A stretch of DNA of 64,000 nt from Ideonella aquatica (lineage in GTDB: Bacteria; Pseudomonadota; Gammaproteobacteria; Burkholderiales; Burkholderiaceae_C): assembly GCF_018069755.1 (NCBI RefSeq), contig NZ_JAGQDE010000006.1, positions 1 to 64,000 of the forward strand, written 5' to 3'. Every line of letters starts with the position of its first letter. Position 1 is the first letter of the stretch. The notes under the pieces were generated by a model. That model made no database searches. It saw nothing but the letters and a program-made list of their open reading frames with translations, and was not told the origin of the DNA. Of this stretch, positions 27,972-36,170 are shown piece after piece. Position numbers and translations under genes: made by a program.

Positions 27972-28334
27972 TCAATTCAGGAAGTTCGTCCACGAGCCGA
28001 TGTTGTGCACCTCGGCATAGCCGTGGCGACGCAGCAGCAGGCGCGCCATGCCACTGCGGCTGCCGCTGGCGCAGCCCACCACCACCGGCGCACCGCGCGG
28101 AATCTCGGCCAGACGCGCACCCAGCTCCGACAGCGGGATGTTGACGGTGCCGGGCGCGTGCGCGGCCTCGAACTCGGCGGGCGAGCGCACATCCACCAGG
28201 GCCGCACCTGCGGCCCGCAACGCCGGCAGCCGGGCGCTGACGCGGCGCGCGTTCCACCATTTGTAGCCGAACCACGCGGCCAACAGCAGGACGGGCCAAT
28301 AGTTCTTCAAGACATCGGTGACGAGTTCGCTCAT
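27972..28334 (-). CDS. Membrane-anchored rhodanese-like sulfurtransferase
   Basis: This 120-residue protein has an N-terminal membrane helix (YWPVLLLAAWFGYKWW) and a single rhodanese domain. The domain has ALVDVRSPAEF, the GTVNIPLSEL turn and the active-site loop VVGCASGSRSG, with the catalytic Cys followed by the anion-binding loop. The Cys is present, so sulfane sulphur transfer is possible. The start at 28334 places the membrane helix normally; upstream extension overlaps the radA 3' region. Single-domain rhodaneses of this type often sit beside thiol or sulphur genes, but none is adjacent here. Confidence 0.85.
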   Translation of the reverse strand: MSELVTDVLKNYWPVLLLAAWFGYKWWNARRVSARLPALRAAGAALVDVRSPAEFEAAHAPGTVNIPLSELGARLAEIPRGAPVVVGCASGSRSGMARLLLRRHGYAEVHNIGSWTNFLN

Positions 28335-28371
28335 ATACCCATCATCGTATCTGAAGGCAGCAGACCCGGGC

Positions 28372-29739
28372 TCAGCCGGCCAGCTCGCGCAGCGCATCGA
28401 TCGCCTGCTCGATGCGCTCCACCGGCACGATGCGCAGGCCCTCGATCGGCTTCTTCGGCGCATTCGCCTGCGGCACCACCGCCACGCTGAAGCCCAGCTT
28501 GGCGGCCTCCTTCAGCCGCTCCTGACCCCGCGGCGCCGGCCGCACCTCGCCCGCCAGGCCCACCTCGCCAAAGGCGATGAAGCCGCGCGGCAGCGCCTTG
28601 CCGCGCAGGCTGCTCTGAATGGCCAGCAGCACCGCCAGGTCGGCCGCGGGTTCGCTGATGCGCACGCCGCCCACCGCGTTGACAAACACGTCCTGGTCCA
28701 TGCAGGCCACGCCGGCATGGCGGTGCAGCACCGCCAGCAACATGGCCAGACGGTCGCGCTCCAGGCCCACGCTCAGGCGGCGCGGGCTGGGGCCACCGGC
28801 ATCGACCAGCGCCTGGATCTCCACCAGCAGCGGCCGCGTGCCCTCCAGCGTCACCAGGACGCAGCTGCCGGGCACCGGCTGGGCGTGCGTGGACAGGAAG
28901 ATGGCGCTGGGGTTGGCCACGCCCTTGAGGCCCTTCTCGGTCATCGCGAAGACGCCGATCTCGTTGACCGCACCAAAGCGGTTTTTGATCGCCCGCACCA
29001 GGCGGAAGCTGCTGTGGGTGTCGCCCTCGAAGTACAACACCGTGTCGACGATGTGCTCCAGCACCCGCGGGCCGGCCAGCGCGCCCTCTTTCGTGACATG
29101 GCCCACCAGCACCATGGTGCAGCCGCCGGCCTTGGCGGTGCGGGTGAGCTGCGCCGCGCACTCGCGCACCTGGGCAACCGAGCCGGGGGCGCTGCTGAGC
29201 TGGTCGGAGTAGAGCGTCTGGATGGAGTCGATCACGCAGAAGGCCGGCTGCTCGGCGGCGATCGTGGCCTGGATCTTCTCCAGCCCGATCTCGGCCAGCA
29301 CCCGCACCTGGGTGCCGGCCAGCCCCAGCCGGTGCGCCCGCATCGCCACCTGGGCGGTGGACTCCTCGCCGGTGACATACAGCACCTTCATGCGGCTGGA
29401 CAAGGCATCCAGGGCCTGCAGCAGCAGCGTGGACTTGCCGATGCCCGGGTCGCCGCCAATCAGCACCACGCCGCCCTCGACGATGCCGCCACCCAGCACC
29501 CGGTCCAGCTCATCCAGGCCGGTGGGCGTGCGGGCCACCTCGGCCGCCTCGATCTCGCTGAGCGTGGCCACCGGCTGCGAGGCCGCCAGCGCCTGGAAGC
29601 GGTTCTTCGCCGGCCCGGCGGGTTCGGCCACCGTTTCCTCCAGCGTGTTCCACGCCTTGCAGGCCGGGCACTGGCCCAGCCAGCGCGGCGCGGTGCCGCC
29701 GCATTCGCTGCAGGTGTAGATGGTCTTGGGGCGCGACAT
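28372..29739 (-). CDS. radA: DNA repair protein RadA
   Basis: RecA-like ATPase that promotes branch migration in recombination repair. The 455 residues start with a four-Cys zinc finger (Cys10, 13, 24, 27), then Walker A GGDPGIGKST, the RadA-specific KNRFG motif (IKNRFGAVNEIGVF) and a C-terminal Lon-protease-like domain (DVFVNAVGGVRI, GFIAFGEVGLAGEVR). All elements are intact and the length is normal. Divergent from the SIR2-TPR gene across 164 bp. Confidence 0.95.
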   Translation of the reverse strand: MSRPKTIYTCSECGGTAPRWLGQCPACKAWNTLEETVAEPAGPAKNRFQALAASQPVATLSEIEAAEVARTPTGLDELDRVLGGGIVEGGVVLIGGDPGIGKSTLLLQALDALSSRMKVLYVTGEESTAQVAMRAHRLGLAGTQVRVLAEIGLEKIQATIAAEQPAFCVIDSIQTLYSDQLSSAPGSVAQVRECAAQLTRTAKAGGCTMVLVGHVTKEGALAGPRVLEHIVDTVLYFEGDTHSSFRLVRAIKNRFGAVNEIGVFAMTEKGLKGVANPSAIFLSTHAQPVPGSCVLVTLEGTRPLLVEIQALVDAGGPSPRRLSVGLERDRLAMLLAVLHRHAGVACMDQDVFVNAVGGVRISEPAADLAVLLAIQSSLRGKALPRGFIAFGEVGLAGEVRPAPRGQERLKEAAKLGFSVAVVPQANAPKKPIEGLRIVPVERIEQAIDALRELAG

Positions 29740-29903
29740 CTTGGGGATTCTCGCAGGCCCCTCAGCCCACCGCGGCTCCCCCTCTTGGGGTATCGTCGGC
29801 TGGCCCGGTCATGCTGCGAACCAGCCGGGCACAGCTGCGCGGACGGTTCATCGGCATCCAGAACCGTCGTCCGCGCCCGCTGTCGATCAGGAGGAGGCTG
29901 CCC

Positions 29904-31877
29904 ATGTCTGAACAGGCCGTGCCCGAGTGGACGCTCGACGGCACGCTGGATGAGTTGGCGAGGATCGACCGGTGCATGAAGGACCGGCAGTTCGCGTTCA
30001 TCCTGGGCGCGGGGGCGTCGTTCACCTCAGGCATTCCCACCGGCCATCATTTGGCCCAGCAGTGGCTGAAGGACCTGCACCTGCGCGAGTGCGGTGAAGC
30101 CCTGCCGTTGGAAGACTGGCTGCCGACCTGCGGCATCGGAGGCGGCCAGCTCACCCTGGACAACGCCGCCCAGCACTACCCGCACATCTTCGAGCGCCGC
30201 TTCGAGGGCGACCGCGAAGGCGGCTATGCCGAACTGGAAACCCAGATGGAAGGCAAGGCGCCCAGCCTGGGCTACTCGCTGCTGGCCGAGATCATTCAGA
30301 ACACACGGCACAAGGTGGTGGTGACCACCAACTTCGACAACCTGGTGGCGGATGCGCTGGCCATGCACGCCCACCAGTCGCCGCTGGTCGTGGCCCATGA
30401 GTCACTGGCCGGCTTCGTGCGCCCGCAACTGCGCCGGCCGCTGGTGGCCAAGATCCACCGCGACCTGTTTCTGAACCCGCTGAACGACGCGAACGGGGTG
30501 TCCACCTTGGAGGAAGGCTGGAAGCTGGCACTGAAGAAGCTGTTCCAGTACTTCACGCCGGTGGTGGTGGGCTACGGCGGCAACGACGGCAGCCTGATGA
30601 ACATGCTGCGGGACCTGAACACGGGCGAGATCGCCGGCCGCATGGTCTGGTGCTACCGCGATGGCGCGCCGCCCAACGCCATCGCCCTGGAGGTGCTGCG
30701 CAAGCACAAAGGCCTGCAAGTCAAGATCCCGGGATTCGACGAGTTCATGCTGTTGCTCGCTGCCAAGCTACTGAAAGGCTTCGACGTGGCCGAGATTGCC
30801 GAGCGGACGGCCAAGCTGGGGCAGGAGCGCGCTGAGCGCTACCGCGGCCAGGCCAAGCAGTTGGTGGAAGCTTCCGCGCGCGGTACGCCGGACGAGCGCA
30901 AGGCCGGCAACGTGTTGACGCTTTCGGCCAGTGCAGGCAACAGCTGGTGGGCGTGGGAGCTGAAGGCGAAGGCCGAACCCGACCTGGTTAAGCGCGACAG
31001 TCTTTACCGCGAGGGAATTCGGCTGTTTCCGAACAGCGCTGAGCTGGCGGGCAACTACGCCCTCTTTCTTGAGAACCAGCGCAAGGACTACGACGCGGCC
31101 GAGGCGCTCTACAAGAGGGCCCTGGAACTCGATCCCAGCAACGCCAACAACACCGGCAACTACGCCATCTTTCTCAAGGATCAGCGCAAGGACTACGATG
31201 CGGCGGAGGCGCTCTTCAAGAAGGCCCTCGAACTCGATCCCAACCACGCCAACAACACCGTCAACTACGCCATCTTTCTCGCGAATCAGCGCAAGGACGA
31301 CAACGCGGCCGAGGTGCTCTACAAGAAGGCTCTGGAACTCGATCCGAACCACGCCAACAACGCGGCCAGCTACGCCATCCTTCTCGCGAATCAGCGCAAG
31401 GACCACGACGCGGCCGAGGCGCTCTACAACAAGGCATTGGAGCTTCGCCCTGATGACGCGAACACCCATGCCAACCTGGCGTCGCTGCTTCTCAGCAGGT
31501 TCGAGTCTGAGGACGTCGCTACTGCCTCACAGCATGTTCGACACTGCCTGGAATTGGCGCGACCTCAGGTCTCACAGGCGTCGGCCGAGGCACTCATGTA
31601 TGGCGCACTGATCGCAGAGCTGCAGCCCGGTGCTGACAGTGCCGACATGCTCAGGCGCCTCAAAGGTGCCCTGTTTGACGGCTTTGAGCGAGGATCGTGG
31701 GACTTCACGCTGGTGTTTGACGCTGTCCTCCCCCACCTGCCCGAGCCACGCCGCGCGTTCTACCTAGCCCTGGGCCGCGCCATCCTGGACGCCGACCAGG
31801 TGGCCGCATTGGACGCCTTCGAGCCGTGGCGGTCCTTGCAACCCCTCGATCCATTCGCCGACCTGCCGTCACCTTGA
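29904..31877 (+). CDS. SIR2-like NADase/deacetylase domain protein with TPR repeats
   Basis: A 657-residue protein. The N-terminal SIR2-like domain (about 20-290) has the NAD-binding GAGASFTSGIP (35-45), VVTTNFDNLV (139-148), the catalytic-position His185 in AKIHRDLFLNPLND, and VGYGGNDGSLMNML. The residue after His, usually Gly, is Arg. The C-terminal half holds at least four 35-residue TPR units (about 376-515) that are nearly identical to each other, then a helical tail. SIR2 domains joined to repeat domains are known from anti-phage abortive systems that deplete NAD. GGAGGAGG six bases before the ATG at 29904 decides the start over an upstream ATG. A membrane protein gene follows after 29 bp. 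Confidence 0.88.
   Translation: MSEQAVPEWTLDGTLDELARIDRCMKDRQFAFILGAGASFTSGIPTGHHLAQQWLKDLHLRECGEALPLEDWLPTCGIGGGQLTLDNAAQHYPHIFERRFEGDREGGYAELETQMEGKAPSLGYSLLAEIIQNTRHKVVVTTNFDNLVADALAMHAHQSPLVVAHESLAGFVRPQLRRPLVAKIHRDLFLNPLNDANGVSTLEEGWKLALKKLFQYFTPVVVGYGGNDGSLMNMLRDLNTGEIAGRMVWCYRDGAPPNAIALEVLRKHKGLQVKIPGFDEFMLLLAAKLLKGFDVAEIAERTAKLGQERAERYRGQAKQLVEASARGTPDERKAGNVLTLSASAGNSWWAWELKAKAEPDLVKRDSLYREGIRLFPNSAELAGNYALFLENQRKDYDAAEALYKRALELDPSNANNTGNYAIFLKDQRKDYDAAEALFKKALELDPNHANNTVNYAIFLANQRKDDNAAEVLYKKALELDPNHANNAASYAILLANQRKDHDAAEALYNKALELRPDDANTHANLASLLLSRFESEDVATASQHVRHCLELARPQVSQASAEALMYGALIAELQPGADSADMLRRLKGALFDGFERGSWDFTLVFDAVLPHLPEPRRAFYLALGRAILDADQVAALDAFEPWRSLQPLDPFADLPSP
31029..31463 (+). 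repeat. Tandem 105-bp repeats inside the SIR2-TPR gene
   Basis: Four in-frame copies of a 105-bp unit encode 35-residue TPRs, with NYA-type starts at codons 31053, 31158 and 31263 and a SYA variant at 31368. Long blocks such as AATCAGCGCAAGGAC and GGCCCTCGAACTCGATCC recur nearly unchanged. The DNA similarity exceeds what TPR function requires, which suggests recent duplication. Confidence 0.8.
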
Positions 31878-31906
31878 GCCGTGATTCATCACAGGGAGAA
31901 CCCGCC

Positions 31907-32935
31907 ATGAGCCCCCGATCCGCTTCTCCACCGTCGCCGGACGACAACGCCCGAGGCGTGAACATCATCGGCTTCTTCCAGATGGCTCTGGCTGTGGCCT
32001 TCATGGGCTGGCTGTTCGCGCTGTGGCCCGAGCGGCCCGCCAAGGATGCACCCTGGATACAGCAGGTGAACCTGGGGCTGTGGAGCGGCCGCATTGGCGA
32101 CGACGCGCGATTGATCCTGATCGTCATGTGCGCCGGCGCTCTGGGCAGCTTCGTGCACGCATCCACCTCGTTCGCCAGCTATGTGGGCAACAAGCGGCTG
32201 GTGCTGAGCTGGGCCTGGTGGTATGCGCTGCGGCCCTTCATTGGCATGGCGCTGGCGCTGATCTTTTACTTCGTCGTGCGTGGGGGCCTCCTGTCGACGA
32301 ATGCGGCTGCCAGCGAGATGAGTGTCTATGGCGTGGCCGCAGTGGCGGGCCTGGTGGGCATGTTCTCGAAGCAGGCGACCGACAAGCTGCGAGAGTTGTT
32401 CGACAACCTGTTCCGCACCGAGCAAGGTCACGGTGATGACGCGCGGGACGACAAGCTGGGTGGCAACCAGCCGGTGGCAGGCGCGATGATCGAGCGGCGC
32501 AAGATGTCGGCCTGGGTGATTCCCGACGGCCAGGACGAGACCCAGGTGATCATCGCCAACCTGCACAGCATGCTGGGCGGCGTGGTCACCCGCATCCCGG
32601 TACTGCGCACCAACGACACCGTCGTCTGCGTGATCCACCAGAGCCTGCTCTACAAGTTCCTGGCCGATCGCAGCATGGAGGCGCTGAAGGCCCACCAGGC
32701 TTTCGACGCCAGCAGCTTCACGCTGAAGGACCTGCTGGACTCGCCGGGCACGAAGGAGCTGGTGCAGGACTCGCTGGCCTACGTGCCCCAGGGCGCAATG
32801 CTGTCAGACGCCAAGGCTGTCATGGAGCGCGTGCCCCATTGCCAGGACGTCTTCGTCACCGAGCACGGGCTGCCGAGCGAGCCGGTGCTGGGCTGGCTGA
32901 CCGACGCGCAGGTCCGGGTCGCCGCCAAGGTGTAG
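31907..32935 (+). CDS. Four-helix membrane protein with CBS-like cytoplasmic domain
   Basis: This 342-residue protein has predicted membrane helices near 19-40, 68-86, 106-125 and 138-155. A charged linker and a cytoplasmic domain (about 190-342) follow. That domain has two units resembling CBS repeats: HSMLGGVVTRIPVLRTNDTVVCVIH and a C-terminal DAKAVMERVPHCQDVFVTE with VLGWLTDAQV. CBS pairs bind adenine nucleotides, so it could sense nucleotide or NAD-derived signals. CAGGGAGAA lies 6 bases before the ATG. It is 29 bp behind the SIR2-TPR gene and probably in the same operon, which makes it a candidate partner. No known family name was assigned. Confidence 0.7.
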   Translation: MSPRSASPPSPDDNARGVNIIGFFQMALAVAFMGWLFALWPERPAKDAPWIQQVNLGLWSGRIGDDARLILIVMCAGALGSFVHASTSFASYVGNKRLVLSWAWWYALRPFIGMALALIFYFVVRGGLLSTNAAASEMSVYGVAAVAGLVGMFSKQATDKLRELFDNLFRTEQGHGDDARDDKLGGNQPVAGAMIERRKMSAWVIPDGQDETQVIIANLHSMLGGVVTRIPVLRTNDTVVCVIHQSLLYKFLADRSMEALKAHQAFDASSFTLKDLLDSPGTKELVQDSLAYVPQGAMLSDAKAVMERVPHCQDVFVTEHGLPSEPVLGWLTDAQVRVAAKV

Positions 32936-32976
32936 GGCTGATGGGTCGTGCGGGGCCCGTTCGAGGGCGCCGCCGC

Positions 32977-32982
32977 TACACT
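32977..32982 (+). promoter_or_regulatory. -10 box TACACT before the LysE-type exporter
   Basis: TACACT predicts a start point about 19 bases before the ATG at 33008. Confidence 0.4.
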
Positions 32983-33007
32983 GGCGGGCCTTTGCTGCGA
33001 GCGCCCC

Positions 33008-33640
33008 ATGGAATTCAGCACCTGGCTCCCCTTCTTCCTGGCCACCGTCGCGATCAGCCTGTCGCCCGGCCCGGGCGCGATTGCGGCCATGGGCGCGGGG
33101 CTGAACCACGGCTTCCGGCGCGGCCAGTCCATCGCCTTCGGCCTGGCGCTGGGGGTGTGGACGCAGTTGCTGGTGGTGGGCGTGGGCCTGGGGGCGCTGC
33201 TGGCCACCTCGGCGCTGGCCTTTGCGGTGCTGAAGTGGGTGGGCGTGGCCTACCTGGTGTGGCTGGGCGTGCAGCAGTGGCGCTCGCCGGCGGCACCGGT
33301 GTCGGCGCCGGGTGGCGACGCGGTGCCCAGCGCCACCCGCGCCCAGCTGGTGCTGCGCGGCTGGGGCGTCAACGCGCTGAACCCCAAGGGCACGGTCTTC
33401 CTGCTGGCGGTGATGCCGCAGTTCCTGGACACCGCGCGGCCGATGCTGGCGCAGTACCTGACCATCGCCGCCACCTTCGGCGTGGTCGAGTTCACGGTGA
33501 TGACCGGCTACGCGGCGCTGGCCTCGCGCGTGCTGCGTCTGCTGCGCACGCCGGCGCAGATCCGCTGGATGAACCGCAGCTTCGGCGGCCTGTTCGTGGC
33601 CGCGGGGGCTTTCCTGGCCTTGTTCAAACGGGGGGTGTGA
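33008..33640 (+). CDS. LysE/RhtB-family amino-acid exporter
   Basis: This 210-residue inner-membrane protein has about six helices. The family start is FLATVAISLSPGPGAIAAMG, with its SPGP motif, then the middle motif KWVGVAYLVWLGVQQW and GVNALNPKGTVFLLAVMPQF, which is diagnostic for RhtB/LysE. It exports small amino acids, homoserine lactones or similar compounds; the substrate is not predictable. Its stop TGA shares the A of the next ATG, so it is coupled to the following monooxygenase-like gene. Confidence 0.9.
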   Translation: MEFSTWLPFFLATVAISLSPGPGAIAAMGAGLNHGFRRGQSIAFGLALGVWTQLLVVGVGLGALLATSALAFAVLKWVGVAYLVWLGVQQWRSPAAPVSAPGGDAVPSATRAQLVLRGWGVNALNPKGTVFLLAVMPQFLDTARPMLAQYLTIAATFGVVEFTVMTGYAALASRVLRLLRTPAQIRWMNRSFGGLFVAAGAFLALFKRGV

Positions 33641-33999
33641 TGTCGATCCCGTCTGCGTCCGAGAGCCCGTTCGCCACCGGGCTGAAGCCGCCCTACTGGG
33701 CGGTGATCTTCACCAACCAGCGCGAGGGCCGCGATGCTGGCTACGCGGCCACGGCGGACCGCATGACCGAGCTGGCGCGGCAGCAGCCCGGCTTTCTGGG
33801 CATGGAAAGCACGCGCAATGCCGAGGGCTTCGGCATCACCGTGTCCTACTGGCGCTCGCCCGAGGACATTGCGCAGTGGCGCCTGCATGCCGAACACTCG
33901 GATGCCCGCCGCCAGGGCCGCGAACAGTGGTACGCGCAGTTCGAGCTGCGCGTGGCCAAGGTCGAGCGGGCCTACGCCTTCGAGCGCAACGCCGGATAG
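33640..33999 (+). CDS. ABM-type (dimeric ferredoxin-like) small protein
   Basis: This 119-residue protein matches the antibiotic biosynthesis monooxygenase-like fold: a strand YWAVIFTNQREG, a helix with YAATADRMTELARQQPGFLGMES, and the strand ITVSYWRSPEDIAQW, followed by AEHSDARRQGREQWYAQFELRVAKVER. Many such proteins are dimers that bind small organic molecules or heme, often without a proven reaction. It overlaps the exporter by one base (TGATG), and its 3' end overlaps the convergent hypothetical gene by 28 bp. Confidence 0.75.
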   Translation: MSIPSASESPFATGLKPPYWAVIFTNQREGRDAGYAATADRMTELARQQPGFLGMESTRNAEGFGITVSYWRSPEDIAQWRLHAEHSDARRQGREQWYAQFELRVAKVERAYAFERNAG

Positions 34000-34364
34000 G
34001 GCGCGTCCCACAGCGGCGCGGGGCGCGATTCATTGGCCGCGTGGCGGTCGTCGTGCAGCGCGTCCTGCGCCCACCAGGCCTGGTGGATCCGGCTGGCCGG
34101 CAGCGCATAGCGCTCGCTCAGGCACGCCGCCAGCGCAGGCAGTTCGCTGGCGTCCAGGCACAGCAGCGCCTCGGCGTGGGCGGCCATGACCAGCCAGCGC
34201 TGGCCATCCAGGCTGCAGGCGCAGTCGTAGACGCCTGCCGGTGCGCCCTGCAACACGGCCTGCAGCAGGTCGCTGGCCTCGCGTTGGCCCCAGGGGTCGA
34301 CGTGGTCCAGCCAGTCCTCGATCCGGTTCATCACCAGCATGACGGGCTCCATGGGTTGTGACAT
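33972..34364 (-). CDS. Hypothetical protein
   Basis: A 130-residue cytoplasmic protein of unknown family. It is rich in Ala, Trp and His, with an acidic-aromatic pattern (IEDWLDHVDPWGQREASDLLQ) and a segment ALPASRIHQAWWAQDALHDD. The start at 34364 is the first ATG without overlap into the opposite promoter; 34349 is an alternative. The reading frame and codon use fit a real gene, but there is no recognised homologue. Confidence 0.55.
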   Translation of the reverse strand: MSQPMEPVMLVMNRIEDWLDHVDPWGQREASDLLQAVLQGAPAGVYDCACSLDGQRWLVMAAHAEALLCLDASELPALAACLSERYALPASRIHQAWWAQDALHDDRHAANESRPAPLWDAPYPALRSKA

Positions 34365-34471
34365 GCGCGCTTCATCGGCCGCCCGGCGAACTCGTGAAGT
34401 GAGCGTTAGCCACATCGTGTATCCAGCTGCATCCCGGACAATCTCCACCACAGCATGACGAAGGAGACCGG

Positions 34472-34852
34472 ATGAATCCGCGCGTGGGTTGGGCGCTGGC
34501 CGTGGCGGCCGTGGCGCTGGGCGGCTGGCAATGGGGCTGGCAGGGGCTGCTGCTGGGCGCCACGGTGGTGGTGTTCTGGCTGCTGCTGCAGTTCAGCCGC
34601 AGCCTGCGCGTGCTGCGCCAGGCCGGCGGCGCCCCCAAGGGCAGCGTGGCCAATGCGGTGATGCTGCACAGCCAGCTGCAGACCGGCATGACGCTGATGC
34701 AGATCCTGCCGATCACCGGCAGCCTGGGCGAGCCGCTGTCGCCGCCGCCCGACGAGCGTTTCGCCTGGACCGACGCCGCGGGCGACCGCGTGGAGGTGCT
34801 GCTGCGCCATGGCCAGCTGGCCGAGTGGCAGTTGCGGCGCGCAGAACCGTAA
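34472..34852 (+). CDS. Small inner-membrane hypothetical protein
   Basis: This 126-residue protein has two adjacent hydrophobic segments (about 6-20 and 23-42, LLLGATVVVFWLLLQF), followed by a soluble domain with KGSVANAVMLHSQLQTGMTLMQILPITG. This type of protein is seen upstream of ilvE-like or other core genes in Burkholderiales, function unknown. An AAGGAGA site precedes the ATG. It ends 40 bp before ilvE, within a likely ilvE promoter (TAAAAT at 34851-34856 overlaps its stop). Confidence 0.65.
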   Translation: MNPRVGWALAVAAVALGGWQWGWQGLLLGATVVVFWLLLQFSRSLRVLRQAGGAPKGSVANAVMLHSQLQTGMTLMQILPITGSLGEPLSPPPDERFAWTDAAGDRVEVLLRHGQLAEWQLRRAEP

Positions 34853-34892
34853 AATCGCGGATTCGACCGATTTCGAACAAGGACAGTAAGCC

Positions 34893-35816
34893 ATGGGCAT
34901 GGAAGACCGCGACGGCAAGATCTGGATGGACGGCCAACTGGTGGATTGGCGCGACGCGAAGATCCATGTGCTGACCCACACGCTGCACTACGGCTGCGGC
35001 GCCTTCGAGGGCGTGCGCGCCTACAAGACGCCCAAGGGCACCGCCATCTTCCGCCTGCGCGAGCACACCGAGCGTCTGCTCAACTCCGCCAAGATCCTGC
35101 GCATGAAGGTGCCCTTCAGCGTGGAACAGCTGGAAGAAGCCCAGAAGGCCGTGGTGCGCGAGAACGCCCTGGAGAGCTGCTACCTGCGCCCGCTGGTCTG
35201 GATCGGCTCCGAGAAGCTGGGCGTCAGCCCCAAGGGCAACCAGATCCACGCCATGGTGGCCGCCTGGGCCTGGGGCGCCTACCTGGGCGAGGAGGGCCTC
35301 AAGCGCGGCATCCGCGTGAAGATCAGCAGCTACACCCGCCACCACGTCAACATCACAATGACGCAGGCCAAGACGGTGTCCAACTACACCAACAGCATCC
35401 TGGCCAACATGGAAGCCACCGATGACGGCTACGACGAGGCCATGCTGCTGGATGCCTCGGGCTTCGTCAGCGAAGGCGCCGGCGAAAACCTGTTCGTCAT
35501 CAAGAACGGCGTGGTCTACACGCCCGACCTGTCGGCCGGTGCGCTCAACGGCATCACCCGCAACACCATCTTCCACATCTGCCAGGACCTGGGCCTGAAG
35601 CTGGTGGAAAAGCGCATCACCCGCGACGAGGTCTACATCGCCGACGAGGCCTTCTTCACCGGCACCGCCGCCGAAGTCACGCCGATCCGCGAGCTGGACC
35701 GCATCGAGATCGGCAGTGGCAGCCGCGGCCCGATCACCGAGAAAATCCAGGCCGCCTTCTTCGACATCGTCAACGGCCGCAACGAGAAGTACGCCGATTG
35801 GCTGACCCTGGTCTGA
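34893..35816 (+). CDS. ilvE: Branched-chain amino-acid aminotransferase
   Basis: PLP-dependent transamination of Leu, Ile and Val. The 307-residue class IV aminotransferase carries the start MEDRDGKIWMDGQLVDW, then EGVRAYKTPKGTAIFRL, the likely PLP Lys in MTQAKTVSNYTNS and the conserved DASGFVSEGAGENLF. The end ITRDEVYIADEAFFTGTAAEV is also typical. The length is usual for IlvE. AAGGACAG upstream supports the ATG. The zinc-finger gene follows 20 bp later, and a strong terminator ends the pair. Confidence 0.95.
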   Translation: MGMEDRDGKIWMDGQLVDWRDAKIHVLTHTLHYGCGAFEGVRAYKTPKGTAIFRLREHTERLLNSAKILRMKVPFSVEQLEEAQKAVVRENALESCYLRPLVWIGSEKLGVSPKGNQIHAMVAAWAWGAYLGEEGLKRGIRVKISSYTRHHVNITMTQAKTVSNYTNSILANMEATDDGYDEAMLLDASGFVSEGAGENLFVIKNGVVYTPDLSAGALNGITRNTIFHICQDLGLKLVEKRITRDEVYIADEAFFTGTAAEVTPIRELDRIEIGSGSRGPITEKIQAAFFDIVNGRNEKYADWLTLV

Positions 35817-35836
35817 ACCAGCAAGGAACACCCACC

Positions 35837-36043
35837 ATGAGCGAACAGCACAGCGTCGTCGAAGTCAGCGCCAAGGACCTGCAAGGCCCCGGCGTGGTCT
35901 TCTGCCCCAACCCCAAGATGACCCAGTGGAGCACCCACCCCAAGGTCTATGTGGACCTGAGCCACGACGGCGAGGGCCGCTGCCCCTACTGCGGCACGGT
36001 CTACCGGCTCAAGGCCGGCGAGAAGATCGCGCACGGGCACTGA
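35837..36043 (+). CDS. zf-CHCC zinc-finger protein
   Basis: A 68-residue protein with one Cys early (VVFCPNP), a His in WSTHPKVYVDL and a CPYC pair (GRCPYCGTVYRL), giving the CHCC zinc site of the family related to the mitochondrial complex I accessory subunit NDUFS6. Bacterial members are often encoded next to ilvE, as here. The role is unproven, probably binding zinc in a small cytoplasmic protein. Cotranscribed with ilvE. Confidence 0.88.
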   Translation: MSEQHSVVEVSAKDLQGPGVVFCPNPKMTQWSTHPKVYVDLSHDGEGRCPYCGTVYRLKAGEKIAHGH

Positions 36044-36060
36044 GCGCGCCGCATCATCGG

Positions 36061-36087
36061 AAAAGGGCACCTTCGGGTGCCCTTTTT
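36061..36087 (+). terminator. Intrinsic terminator of the ilvE operon
   Basis: A perfect stem AAAAGGGCACC/GGTGCCCTTTTT with a TTCG tetraloop ends in five T residues. It is symmetrical enough to work in both directions. Confidence 0.93.
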
Positions 36088-36170
36088 CACGGCTGGCCGC
36101 ACAGGCCGACGCCTAGGATGGCCGCACGCTCGCCTGCGCGCGGGCTTCACGCCTGTCCGGGAGCTTTGCC

